A program made the translations under genes and the position numbers. From Lophium mytilinum (lineage: Eukaryota > Ascomycota > Dothideomycetes > Mytilinidiales > Mytilinidiaceae), in contig MU004183.1 of NCBI GenBank assembly GCA_010093605.1, forward strand, positions 1,550,001 to 1,614,000: 64,000 nucleotides of DNA, read 5' to 3'. A model generated the notes under the pieces. The model did not search any database, was not told where the DNA came from, and was given only the letters and a program-made list of their open reading frames with translations. This document shows positions 10,670 through 21,966 of this stretch, piece by piece (position 1 is the stretch's first letter; each line of letters opens with the position of its first letter).

Positions 10670-11251
10670 AGTCGGCATCTGAAGGTTGGATTGAGCTTGT
10701 AACTGAAAGAGAACGGTGGAGTGTCGGATAAGGATCGCGCACTCGACAATGAAATGGACAATGCCAAGAAGCCAATGGCAGGAGATTGTTCCAAAGTCTT
10801 ACGACATTTAACTATATTTATTTACGTTCATATTAGACTTCTACTGCAAAAGTTCATTAAGCAGTTAGAGAAGAGTATTTTTTACCTTTGGAATTGAAGA
10901 AAGTCCGAAGCACCGTCTCGTCTCCACTATTGTGGGATGGTATTGCAGCGCACCGGCACCTGCAGAAGGACACAAACTCGTTCAAACCTCGCGATTACGG
11001 TACCAAAGTTTGCACACTCGAAGGCGTGATAATAAGGATTACCAATTGCGGCAGGTCCAATCCAATTCCGATCCCCGCCGAAGGCATTGCCGATCTCCGC
11101 TGTTGAAACGCGGCATGAGTCACGACCCCATTGGACAGCTCTAAATCCTATTGAAGCTCTTAGATATAGTTCCTGAGCCCGCTGTATACCCTTCTTCTAT
11201 TGCTCTTCTCCAAAAACAATCCAATCCGTCCGCTCGCAACCCCAATTCACC
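10670..11251. other. Intergenic, promoter region of the NAT gene
   Basis: No gene. Short open frames here have no motif. The last 100 bases are pyrimidine-rich and end CCAATTCACC before the ATG, a usual fungal leader. Confidence 0.65.
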
Positions 11252-12364
11252 ATGGCTCCCTCAGCCTATTCTGCTGATCAGATCACCCAATACCTTGACT
11301 ACATTGGTCTGCCTTCTCACTATCATCCTTCGTCTCCATCTAGACTCCCCCTCGACTTTGATTTTCTTACCACTCTTCATGCCCACCAGATTGCTACCAT
11401 TCCATACGAGAATCTTTCGTTGCATTACTCAGCAACAAAAGAGATATCCATAGATCCGCAGGTTACGTTCAAGAAGATAGTATCCGACAAGCGCGGACGC
11501 GGGGGTTACTGTATGGAAGCGGCGATCTTCTTCAATCATATCCTGAGAGCACTGGGGTTTGATGCGTACACAGCGGGCGTGAGGATACGGTACCGAGAGA
11601 ACGGAGTACCGACGGGTGATTACATAGGTTGGTGAGTAATTCCTAATCAATTAGCGATATCAATACTGCATGCCAGATTTCTTCTGCAGTTCAATTTCTG
11701 TCCTCAACATCTTCCATATCTATCACGTTTCTTTAACCCACCATTAACACCTCCTAGGACCCACATCGTCAACATCGTCACCCTCCCCGACTCCACCAAA
11801 TATGTCTCTGACGTGGCTTTCGGCGGCGACGGCCCTACAAAGCCCATGCCCTTGCTCCCCGATATCGTTACGCCCAACATTGGCACCCAGGAGCTCCGCT
11901 TCGTCCACGAGTCCCTGACCCAGCAAACCCACGATTCGGCGGCTACCAAATACTGGATTTACCAGTACCGCAACGCGCCCACCGCGCCCTGGAACTCCTT
12001 CTACGCGTTTACGGAGTTAGAGTTCTTGCATGGCGATTTCGAGGTTATGAACCACTTTACTAGTACGAGTAAGAAGAGTTTTCAGACATATACTGCGTTG
12101 GTGGTCAAGTTCCTGATGGCACGAGAGGATGACGAGGAGATGAGGGCGGAATCGAGGGCGGAGGGGAAGGGAAAGGGGGGCGTGTATGGGAAGGTTATGT
12201 TGGTAGGTGGGGATGTGAAGGTCAATACGGACGGGAAGACAAGGGTTGTGAAGAGGTGTGAGACGGAGGCTGAGAGGGTGGAGGCGTTGAAGGACTGGTT
12301 TGGGATGACCTTTACGGAGGAGGAAAAGGAGGGCATTAGGGGGCATGTTACTGAGTTGAAGTGA
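11252..12364 (+). CDS. Arylamine N-acetyltransferase
   Basis: Exons 11252-11631 and 11758-12364 (126-base intron) give 328 aa. The enzyme moves acetyl or other acyl groups from CoA to arylamines and hydrazines in the cytosol; fungal members detoxify aniline-type compounds such as benzoxazolinone products (family knowledge). The catalytic triad is visible: Cys87 in RGRGGYCMEA, His129 in the block opening exon 2 (THIVNIVTLP) and Asp145 in SDVAFGG. The Trp codon is split by the intron. A charged Lys/Glu-rich insert (EDDEEMRAESRAEGKGKGG) lies in the C-terminal domain. Confidence 0.9.
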
Positions 12365-13199
12365 TAGCAATGGGTCTTCTAGCTTTGCGGATGGGTTGTG
12401 GTAGATCGGAGAGGGTATGGTGCTTCTTGGCATATTTAACACTTAGATATGCTTCCATTTCGCACTGGGTTATAATCGACGTCGACCCTGACAAGGTGCT
12501 TACCTGCATAGGATCTGATCTATATGGACACAGTTCGGTTTCTGGTCCCTTTGCACAATTCCAGAACCCCTGATCCAGTGATTTATGACATGTTTCACTG
12601 GATGTTAATAAGAAAAGTATGTTATTAGACGTCCGGTCCCAGTCTCATCAACTTGATAACTCGGTCAGGGTTTCAATCTGGTGTGTTATAGTCGGATATT
12701 ACAACTCAGGGCTGTGTCGATAGCGAGGAAACGAGCCGCAAGTTCGATACTTGGCGCCAGATTTTCTATTTCGATCCCTTTTTGCCAATCAAGTGAGGCT
12801 ATAGCACTATGTAGAGTGTAGTGTTGATAAAGTAAAACTGCTCGTGGTGACGACAGGGGTTAGTGTCGATCTCCCGGAAATGTGGCGGCTCCCCACGCGG
12901 CCGAGGCTTGGCGGTGGCTGGGACCCGACGTGCCGACCCATCTCCAGCCTCATGTTTTCATCTCAACTTTGTCGCCAGCCATCGCATTTCGCGCCCCGCC
13001 ATCATGGAATTTCGTATATCAGACCCTCCAGGGAAGGCCCTCCTTCTCTGTCTCACAACATTACATCCACTCCCCGGCATCCTCAACGCCTCTCTCCAGC
13101 ATCAAGCCCCCACGCCTCTACCTCTATCCATTCTTACCGCGCATCCTACTTCTCCAGATCCTAATCAATCTTCGTGGCCTCCTTGACGATCCCGTCAAC
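12365..13199. other. Intergenic, 5' region of the repeat-protein gene
   Basis: No separate gene. One frame is open from 12882 into the next gene, but the part before 13200 reads like a leader: CT-rich with no signal peptide. Confidence 0.6.
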
Positions 13200-14150
13200 A
13201 TGCGCTTCACTTCGCAAGCTGCTCTCGCCCTCCTATCCCTACTCCACCTCACATCCGCCCTTCCCCTCGACACCGCGCCGCGACAGAATGCGCCCCGACG
13301 CGCGAAGAACTACTCGATTGTGAACGTCGACGGCGGATCTGCGACTCCGATTGTGACTGTTGTTCAGACAGTCGTGGAATCGGAACCAGCCCAAACCCCA
13401 ACAACTGTCGCTTCGACCTCCTGCACATCCACCGAGTCTAGCTCGACGTCGACATGGGGAAAGCCCTTCACCCTCTCTCCATACTCCGCACCCACGCCAT
13501 CCACCACCTCCACCAAGAGCTCTTCGTCCACATGGGGAAAGCCCTTTACCCTCCCGCCCTATTCAGAAGCCACCCCATCTACCACCTCCACAAAGCCGAA
13601 GAGCTCTTCATCCACATGGGGAAAGCCTTTCACGCTCCCTCCATACTCAGAATCCACACCATCCTCGACCTCCAAAAAATCGAAGAGCTCTTCAACATCC
13701 ACATGGGGTAAGCCCTTCACGCTACCACCCTACTCAGAAGCCACCCCGACCGCCTCGTCGACGTCTTGGGTTCTCCTCAATACCTCATCCACCTCGACAC
13801 CATGCGAATCGATGTCCTCAACCACAACTGCCGGGCCTTCAGTAGTAACCGTCATCGTCACGGCCGCCGACAGCGCTACCTCATACTACGATGACGGAAT
13901 GTGGCATACTAGATATCCCATTCGAACCTCCCTGAGCGTCATCACGCAGGCTGCGAGCTCTGCCTCGCCCACCTCGACGGAAGACAGCCAGAGACTAGAG
14001 CACTACGTTGGCAAAGGGGAATGGGAAACCCTCTACCCTGCCCCGGCTTCGACACCAACGGAGACGCCCACGAAGTTCGTCACGACTGGCGCGTTCCCGA
14101 CGCTGAATCCGACGGCGCCGGCGTACAACCATACGCAGATTCCGGCCTAA
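13200..14150 (+). CDS. Secreted Ser/Thr-rich protein with four WGKPFTLPPYS repeats
   Basis: 316 aa, single exon. The ATG at 13200 is chosen because it opens a clear signal peptide (MRFTSQAALALLSLLHLTSA); the frame is open further upstream but is not protein-like there. A dibasic PRR follows near residue 34. Four copies of a Trp-started core, WGKPFTL[SP]PYS, begin at bases 13455, 13533, 13617 and 13704 (periods 78, 84 and 87). They are separated by Ser/Thr/Lys linkers. The C-terminal half holds two further related motifs, YYDDGMWHTRYPI and HYVGKGEWETLYPA. There is no hydrophobic C-terminus, so it is probably secreted rather than GPI-anchored. Heavy O-mannosylation is likely. No family recognised. 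Confidence 0.7.
   Translation: MRFTSQAALALLSLLHLTSALPLDTAPRQNAPRRAKNYSIVNVDGGSATPIVTVVQTVVESEPAQTPTTVASTSCTSTESSSTSTWGKPFTLSPYSAPTPSTTSTKSSSSTWGKPFTLPPYSEATPSTTSTKPKSSSSTWGKPFTLPPYSESTPSSTSKKSKSSSTSTWGKPFTLPPYSEATPTASSTSWVLLNTSSTSTPCESMSSTTTAGPSVVTVIVTAADSATSYYDDGMWHTRYPIRTSLSVITQAASSASPTSTEDSQRLEHYVGKGEWETLYPAPASTPTETPTKFVTTGAFPTLNPTAPAYNHTQIPA
13455..13745 (+). repeat. Coding tandem repeat (four units of 78-87 bases)
   Basis: Each unit encodes the same 11-residue Trp-to-Ser core; only one residue changes (Ser or Pro at position 8). Third-position changes between units show that the core is older than the last duplication. Linker lengths vary. Confidence 0.85.
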
Positions 14151-15288
14151 ACAATGACCCATGATTATTAATACGATTGGCAATTTGAACTTGACTAGCA
14201 CATTAGCGAGCGAGCACTTTGACGACACGACTTTTGATTCCTATACCAATTTCAGATTGGGCTTTGTTATAAACGGATGCTTTCATGGGATAGATGCACG
14301 GGAAAATGGTCACGGTCTGGTTGGGTTGGGATACGGCACTGGGATGGAGTTCTTACACATACACTTTTGATGCATAGCAACACGGTACGGGACCACGGTA
14401 TGGGACCAATGCTCTAATTATTAGCGAAATTGTAGAATAGAAGAGATCCAATATGAGAATAGGTTATAACACACGGCTTGATATCTGCGTTCTACTAGAG
14501 AATGTGACATGTGCGCAACATGCGCGAACAAACCCTTGAATCGAAGTGTAGCACGTAAAGTAGCAGAAGCAGTAGATAAGCGGCAGCGCTATACCCACAG
14601 CCGAAATTCCACACTCTAGAACTTAAGATCCTACCTCGCGTTTCTGTTGTGAGGCCAGAGTTGCTTTAGACGATTTACCATATGTGCAGCCTACCTTCTA
14701 GGAACCCATGACTCAGAATAACATGAATCGAACATCGAAAACATCTACTCGTGGGCACACTTATCTCCCAACAGTCTAAAACCCACGCTGCAAAGCTTCA
14801 AATCCTAGGTAGTCGTCCTCTCATCCTCGGATAGGGGCAGGGGTACGTGAAGGACACCAACACGTGTGCAGTCAATCTCCTCAGATCCTCCGATCTGAAA
14901 TTGTAGTGAATAGGACATCAATGCGGCCAATACTAATAGGTCAGAGGTGCTTCAAGACCGCCATCTATATCCTCAACCCCTCGTCTCGGAATCCACCCTG
15001 CAGAACTTGACATGCTCCCAAATACTCCTCTTATACGACCGGGGGTGCCCCAAACCCTCCACCACACCCACAGCCCTTTCACCCACCAGCCCCGATTCGG
15101 CACGTCCAAAAAGTCACGAATATCACTCACCACACGTAGTCAAAGCAACTAACAAAAACACTTTTCATTCCCTGTCCAGCCCGCGAGGGCCCTTTAGTCC
15201 AAAGAACTCCCAAAATGCAAATCATCCCGTCATAAAAGGGCTAAAGGCCCCATAAGCCACCCCACCCATCGCCCGCTTCTTCTCCCAC
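14151..15288. other. Intergenic between convergent genes
   Basis: 1.1 kb without a gene. It contains the 3' flanks of the repeat-protein gene (+) and phosphoacetylglucosamine mutase (-). No repeat or motif stands out. Confidence 0.6.
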
Positions 15289-17262
15289 TTACGACTTCAC
15301 GATCGCAGACACTTTAGTCGCAAGATCGTCTGCTTCAGCACGCGTCGCAGCCTCCGCGTACACTCTGACCACATCTTCGGTGCCCGAAGGGCGCGCAAAG
15401 GACCGGCCCTGGCGCGTTTTGAGCACCGCGTCGTCGATCTTGGCCTGCATGCCGCTCGGCGTGACGAGCTTACGCTCAGCGTCCGTGGTCGTGTAGTCGC
15501 CTCGCTTAGCGACTTGTACCTTCAAGAGGCGGTTGGGAAGGTCGTTGTATGTTGCGAGCCACTCCGTGGGGGTCCACTCTTTGTGCGCAAGAATGACCTC
15601 GACGAGCAAGGCGTCAGATAGTGCGTCGCCGACGGCCTGATTGATCAGGTCGATGACGGCGCGGAGGGTCTCCAGGTGGAACTGCTGGCCGGGGGATTTG
15701 ACCTCGTGGTTGGCGATGGTTTGAAGGGCGTGTTCCGAGAAGATGACCGTGCCGTGACCGTTGGCTTCGAAGTAGACGCCGACGTCGTATGATTCGGCGG
15801 CGTGGTGGAGGTGCTTCACGCCGGTGGCGGTACAGGTGATGTTGAGCTTCAGGTCGTTCTTGATGTAGTGGGTGCTGGCTCCGTTGGCGTATGCGGTCTG
15901 GACGACACCGATCTTGAGGGGTTCTGAGATGGCTGCGAGGCCGCTCTGGCGAACGAGATCGCCGATGAACGAGGCGGCGAGAGTGGCGATACGGTCGCCG
16001 TCCAGAAGAGCAAAGGCACTGTTGGCTTGCTTGAAGTAGTAGACGACGCGGTCGGCATCACCATCAAGGGAGCAGCACCTGTCGCCAGGTCCGACCTTCG
16101 AAGATGGAGGAGCACGCTGGCTGGTCTTGACATAGTCCGCTCCGCACTATGAAAAATGCGAATTAGTAAAAGCATTCTGAAGGTAGGGGTAATTTCTTTG
16201 CCGTCAATCTCATACCTCAACGTTTAGACTGTCCGGCTGGTGCACGTTGTCATTCACGACCGTGATATCCAACACTCCCTGTGGGAGGTACTTGATCAAT
16301 TCCTTTAGCTTCGGACCTCCGACGCCATTGGCGCAGTCCACTGTCAATCCTCCAATTGGTTTCTTGCTTCCAAGAGCACGCTTGAATGCATCCGAGAACT
16401 TCTTGTAGTATCCTTGCTCTGAGGGCTCGCCGTAGGCTTCCGCGGTCCCTTCAGTGTTGATGCTGCGGACCATATAGTGCAGCTGGGGGGTCGTCAAGAT
16501 CTTGTAGTCGGTGTACTCAGCTCCAATGGCCTTGAGAGCGGCAACGAGGCATCCGACGAGGCGGGAGCCAGAGGCACGAGTATCGCGGGCAAACACTACG
16601 CGAGCAGGAACGGCCGAGTCGACCTTCAGCTTCGTCTGGAGCTTTTTGTATTCCTCCAACATAGCTTTGTCGCTCTCTGCGTTGGCAAGAGTTGTGCAGT
16701 AGGCTTCCCACTCATTCTGTCGGATGTTAGCGGGGCGCTGGTAACATTCATTGTACGTCTACTTCGAATTGGATAGGAGCAAACAGCGGCGGGACAGGTG
16801 GAGGAGTCTATGAGGGCTGTTCTTACTTTGAGCATAGCGCCCTATAGTTCTGGTCAGCATGTGTGCACTGGTTGTGCATGGCATGACTTACAGATGGCTC
16901 GACGAGCTTCACTCCATTGTCTGCGGGGGGGTTGTGAGACGCAGTGATCATGAGTCCGATTGTCTGTCCGCCCAGGGATTGCGAACGTAGAGCGGCAATA
17001 AGGCCACATCTGAAGACGACAGAGTCGAGGAGTTCGCTGGAAGCATAAGTCTTGCTGTTGCGCGATTTGAGGCTGACGCGGGTCTGTCACGGTACGGGAA
17101 CCTACGATTTCATGCGGAACTATGCAGGCCATATGTCAGTACCCCTCCAATGAACACGATACGATTGGAACTTACTCCTGCCGTGCCATACTCGTACTTG
17201 GTGCCCGCAGCTGGCGGGAACTGGGCGGAAGTTTCCAGGATAGCTTGATCGGCGGCAGACAT
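15289..17262 (-). CDS. Phosphoacetylglucosamine mutase (PAGM)
   Basis: The enzyme converts N-acetylglucosamine-6-phosphate to the 1-phosphate, the step before UDP-GlcNAc, which feeds chitin, N-glycans and GPI anchors. Six exons on the minus strand: 17262-17176, 17119-17106, 17036-16892, 16841-16827, 16716-16216, 16146-15289; 539 aa. The joins rebuild [38 protein letters not shown] and [14 protein letters not shown]. The phosphoserine loop is ITASHNPP (Ser67), the Mg loop DGDADR (282-287) and the phosphate-binding loop [10 protein letters not shown] (from 506). Exons 2 and 4 are only 14 and 15 bases; the first supplies FRMK of the conserved N-terminal block. Length is typical of the family. 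Confidence 0.93.
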
Positions 17263-18802
17263 GGTGAAGGGATCTCAAGGGGATCTGGAAGGGAACAGAA
17301 CGCTGGAAGATGTAATTGAGAAATAGAAGAGCAGCTTTAAGTGAGCGGAACTGCGGCTGAGGGGCGTAGTCAGCTCTGGTGAGGAGGATGTTATGATGAG
17401 GAGCTCTTACAGAGCCGCAGATTTCTAGGGCTGACCCTCCTCAGCTCCCCCGCTAACCCCTCCTGCACACCTCCGAAGCATCACACCGCCACCGCAAGGA
17501 TCGAAATAGACCCGATTTTTGTGCCAGTGGAGCATTCATAGGTGGCATGACTTGGGGAGCCTTTTGACGTAACATTGTAGGTGGCAAGGAGGACGAAAAG
17601 TGTGTGGAAGGCGCCTCTATCCACCCTCAACAACGACTCCGACGCGCATACCTAAGCTTCCACGTTCCCTATCCTGATGCGAAGCAAATAGCTTCAGCTG
17701 TAGCATCTGCCTAGCAGGCTACGGAGGAAAAATGTACGGTGTGGGAGGCGAGTTTGGAGATCTAGTTTCAATGGGTCGCTGCGATCAGCTTTCCTGGGCG
17801 CAAGTACATTAAATAAACTCACTATCATTGACTCTAGGCACAGCCAAAACCCCCGATATTCTTCACGAACCTACGGCCTACAAGTGACGGACGAGAGACA
17901 GAGCCCGCTGCTAGACAGGACCAGCTCCTACCAGTGCTCTTCGAAAGGATCCTCATCCACAATACTTATCGCACATCACACACACTCAGGCCATATTCAA
18001 GACCCGCGCATACAAATCTGTACCTAGATGACTCCTACAAACAGCATATGGATGGACGGGGCTAGATCGACTAAGCAGTGCTCAAGGGTCACAAGTCGAA
18101 GACAGTCAGTAGGGCAAGACAGCTGCTTTTCAAGACGCAGGACACAGAGGGTAATTGTGGGAAGGAGAACAGCTTAAAGCAATCAGAAGTTGACTGTCTT
18201 CGTTTGACGAGATTCGCAAGTATCTAGATGTAAGGGGGCGCAATCGTAGCAGACAACGTCTTCTTTACCATTTCCCAGTATTTCAGCGACATATCTCACA
18301 TGGGAATGCAGCTCGACTACCCAGAAAGGCCCCTCTCTGGGCCAAACAGCATTTACCGACTCTAGAAGTATCCAAAGTAGACTTGCATCAAGCCCTTCAG
18401 CCTCACTCGACGGCAGCAGACAGCAATTGGTCTTTCCTGGTGTTCCGACTGCTGCGTACCCTGTCGTGCAGCTACCCCTCGATGATCGCAGTCCTATAAT
18501 CATGCTCGCAGAACAACTAAGAGGACTTCCGAGCGAATCGATAGCTCGCGGCAAAGACCGATCGGTACATGCGGGGAGCGGATCCCCAAACCCCAGACTT
18601 CCCCACAGTACCTGACTTCCCCACAGTCATCGGCCTACGCCGACGACATTCATCCTTACGGCGTGACCGGAGAATTGTGGCCATGACTCTCACCCCATAG
18701 GGTTGGGATCACGAGTCATTCTAACTAGCCCTACGAAGATTTGTTCGGGTTCAGACTGGGTAAGAGTGCTTTGCTATTCTGATCGTATCTAGATAGTAGC
18801 AC
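17263..18802. other. Intergenic
   Basis: 1.5 kb with no supported gene. Upstream of PAGM there are CT/AG-rich stretches. An open frame at 18183-18554 on the minus strand has no ATG and no motif. Confidence 0.55.
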
Positions 18803-20624
18803 CTACAGGGAGTATCTGAACAGAGGGCTCGCGTCTCCCATATCCATAAGCTCTGCCTCACTATACTTCTCCCTTATGGCATCTAGATCCATTCCATCCC
18901 TCTGCTTGTTGATTCTTGCGCAAAGGAACCGGAGGACGAGCGCTGACAGTATCGCAAGGAGTATGACCCCAAGAGAGAGCCCGTATCCCAGCTGATACCG
19001 CGGAGCTTGCCTCTGAAGATAAATGTTAGAGCCGATTCCACCTGACATGTTAGCGAACGTAAGCTGGATCGCCATCCCAATAGCACGTTTCCAGGATCCT
19101 GCCAGGTTGTTTGCTTTACCACTGATTAGCGATGCTGTGCGGGTTTCTTGTGGGGTTTGTCAACCTACCATTCCACGTTAGGGAGCCACAGACCGGTGCG
19201 TAGATCCCGGCAATGGCTGGGAACAGCATTCCATAAGTCGCTCCTGGATACTTCGGATGAGGCAGAGCAATCAGGGCGATGTAGCCTAGTGCTGCTACAC
19301 AATATGGACCTATCACGAACGGAGCTCGAGCGCGATACCTGTCCGACAGAATGGCACACACGACTGTGCACAAGAGGGCGAAGACGTAAACAGGAATCGT
19401 GAGTAATTGCTATAGCAAGTGTGAGAATTAAGGGAATTCATGTCTGGTTGCGTAGACTTACAGCATTAGATGCTGAATACCCCAACTCATGGATCACCGT
19501 AGGTAGAGTGAATATAAGCCTTGCGAACAGTTAGTACTGACTTGTCAGTAGGTTTTAGAACTTCGAACATACCCATAGCCAGCGATGGGATTTGCCCAAA
19601 GAATGAAAGTCGTCAGATACACCTTCACATCTGTCGCAGCCGCCCACACGTATTTCCACTGGAACGCCTCGTTCGTGTTGACTCGTCCCGTACTTCCACT
19701 GTCTCTACTCAATCTCTGGACTAGAAACCGGCGATTCTCTTCGGTAAGGAAGCGCGCTGTTTCTGGGCTATCTGGGAGGCAGAAGGGGAGTACGCAGGCT
19801 ACAATGACGGTTACTATGCCTTCAAGGATGAAGATCCTAACAAAATTAGCCCATTTTGACCTGCAAAAGTTTAAGGATATTCATGGCATACCATCTCCAC
19901 CCCGCAAGACCGCCTACTCCATCCATCTTGATAATTGCATAGGCGAGTAGTCCGGAGAAGGCACCCGCCAAAGTGGCAGCGGAATAGAAAAACGCCATAC
20001 GACTTTGCAGTTCCCGGCGACAGTACCAGTTAGTCAGAAGATAAGTTGCTCCTGGAAACAGTCCAGCCTCTGTGAACCCGAGGAATATTCGAACAATGAG
20101 CAGGCCATGATATCCTTTGACGATGCCCGATAACCTACTACCGTTAGCCAAAGGCTGATTGAATTAGCCGCCATAACTCACGTCATGACGGTTCCCCAAG
20201 CGACCATCAAAATCGGGATATAAATCGATGGCCGTAGGATCTTAAGTATAATGTTGCTCGGCACCTCGAATACTGCGTACGGAATAAAAAACATTGTTAG
20301 ACACAGGTTGAATTGCGCGGGCGTAAGGTTCAGGTCTTTTTCTAGGCCGGCCACCCTGGCATTCCCGACTGTGATAGACGTTAGAAGAGAACTCCTTCTT
20401 TGAGCGGAGCTGGTTCGTAACTCACTATTTCCACGATCCAAAAACGAGAGAAGATAGATAATACTCAGAAGCGGAAGAAGACGCCAGTCCACCTGGCGCA
20501 AGATCCTTTTCACTTCAGCGTCGTCGTATTGAATATCTTGACTCAAGTCCGCTTCTTCTTTTACTCCTTCTATCATTACGACATCTTCCTTCACATCTCC
20601 AGGATATTCCGTTTTGGAAGCCAT
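18803..20624 (-). CDS. MFS transporter, anion:cation symporter (allantoate permease/Dal5-like) family
   Basis: Seven exons: 20624-20426, 20368-20182, 20134-19892, 19836-19573, 19519-19462, 19409-19169, 19113-18803; six short introns, all in frame; 500 aa. The N-terminal block DDAEVKRILRQVDWRLLPLL, then SFLDRGNIGNARVAGLEKDL, is the hallmark of the ACS family. These carriers bring organic anions such as allantoate, tartrate, nicotinate or vitamins across the plasma membrane with protons. Twelve membrane spans are expected and visible as hydrophobic blocks (IIYLLSFLDRG, FLGFTEAGLFPGATYLL, VVCAILSDRYRARAP, GYIALIAL). The substrate cannot be read from sequence. The C-terminal cytosolic tail is acidic and short. 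Confidence 0.88.
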
Positions 20625-21233
20625 AGCTTGATGGTAGAAGTTGAGAGATGCTGACTAGTCAATTGAGAATTCAGTCAAAGTACACACAAGCACATTTTAT
20701 GCGGAGACTGCTAAGGTTAAATGCAAAATGCACTTCAAAGCGGATCGGCAAATCCTTGATCGGTTAAGGGTTTCCCTCGCAGTTCTTCCCTGATGCTGCA
20801 CCTGGGCACACATCACTTGCTCGGCGAAGGCCGATGGCATGGCATTTACCGAGCTTTGACCGCTACCTGCGCCTGTATGCCCCACGATCGCTCGTGGTGT
20901 AAAAAGGTTGTTCTATCTTCGCTTATAATGTTGGAACTACTGAATTATGGCTGTGCTATGATGGTTGGCCATCGAACGCCATGGCTCAAATCTCAGGTGC
21001 ACTTTGGGATGATTTCAAAGTAATTCTGTGACCACGCGTCACTTCTTCGGGTTTCTTGCATGTTGTTCTCGCTTGATGATCGTCACTTTTCATCGCGGGT
21101 TAGCGAGCTTAGTTCTCCCGCTAGATCTCATAGTTTCCCCATACTTCTCCTTCACCACCTGTCACTCTCCCCACCACTTCCACTGCCGCCGCAATTCCTA
21201 CTACCAAGACTCCCTCCCATCAATCTCATAAAC

Positions 21234-21368
21234 ATGTTTCCAAAGATTACTAAGATGATGGCGGCTCCAAGATTTGCGCCGTCGGAGACAGATGTTGTCG
21301 CTGCAGTGGATTTCGATCAAGATGTGGCAGTCGCTGGAATTGGATGCAGACTCATGGACTCGAAATAG
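21234..21368 (+). CDS. Possible 44-aa small protein
   Basis: The ATG at 21234 follows about 130 bases of strongly pyrimidine-rich sequence ending CAATCTCATAAAC, a typical fungal leader and start context. The ORF reads MFPKITKMMAAPRFAPSETD, then an acidic/Val-Ala stretch, and stops at 21368. It has no signal peptide and no known motif. It could be the first exon of a longer gene or simply chance. Confidence 0.28.
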   Translation: MFPKITKMMAAPRFAPSETDVVAAVDFDQDVAVAGIGCRLMDSK

Positions 21369-21922
21369 TTCGCGCTAACGACCGAGATACTTCTCGGGGG
21401 GGCCCCGACGCCTTTAGCGATGCAGTGGTCAGTGTAGTCCAAGACTTGTGTGCTGCTCTGGTACAGTACCAGGTGTAGTGTCGGCGTTAGCATAGGGTCT
21501 GGCTGACCTTGGGGACACTGCCGCCGCCTCCCCCGCATTCCTTAGCCGCGTACTGTACGAGTGGCAGGTTCTGGGTGCGAGTGATCAGTTCATTGCTCTG
21601 GAGAAGTAGCTAGGGAGGTACAGGTGATGGTAGGTGTTGTAAGGTTATGTAATGTCTAGGATTTCAGTCCTGTCAGTCAATGACGGGGCGCTCTTTTTCA
21701 ACATTAGCAATATTTGGTAAAACTTACTCTCCTTCTTCTGGACAGCAGTACACTTGGTTTACATCCGGATCGTTAAGAGGCTGTGGCGGGCGCTGCGTCA
21801 AGATGAACAGTCCCTTCGCTTGAGGCCTGGTCGATCAAGCTCGCGTGAGGCGTTGGCGGACGCTGCGCAAGAGACTTGTGATGTTGGATACGATGATAAA
21901 GTCTGTCTCGACCACCACCATG

Positions 21923-21966
21923 TCAGCACTCAGCACTCAGCACTCATCATTCAGCAGCCAGCACTC
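21923..21966 (+). repeat. Short heptamer repeat (TCAGCAC)
   Basis: TCAGCAC is repeated about three times exactly and then more loosely (TCATCAT, TCAGCAG, CCAGCAC). Non-coding. Confidence 0.6.

Noticed and set aside
12882-13199. N-terminal extension of the secreted repeat protein (106 more codons)
   Set aside because: The frame is open, but a clean signal peptide begins at 13200 and the extension has leader-like composition and no motif.
13360-13845. 161-aa proline/arginine-rich frame
   Set aside because: It is a shadow of the repeat protein in another frame; it repeats only because the real gene does.
13200-14150. Kex2-processed pheromone-like precursor
   Set aside because: The repeats are not flanked by Lys-Arg or Arg-Arg; only one dibasic site lies near the N-terminus.
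17037-17105. Shorter second intron of PAGM ending at an AG upstream of 17037
   Set aside because: It would add residues between FRMK and the conserved ELLDSVVFR; only the AG at 17038-17037 gives the family spacing.
18183-18554. 123-aa minus-strand frame
   Set aside because: It opens at a TTG with no ATG, and no motif or splice partner was found.
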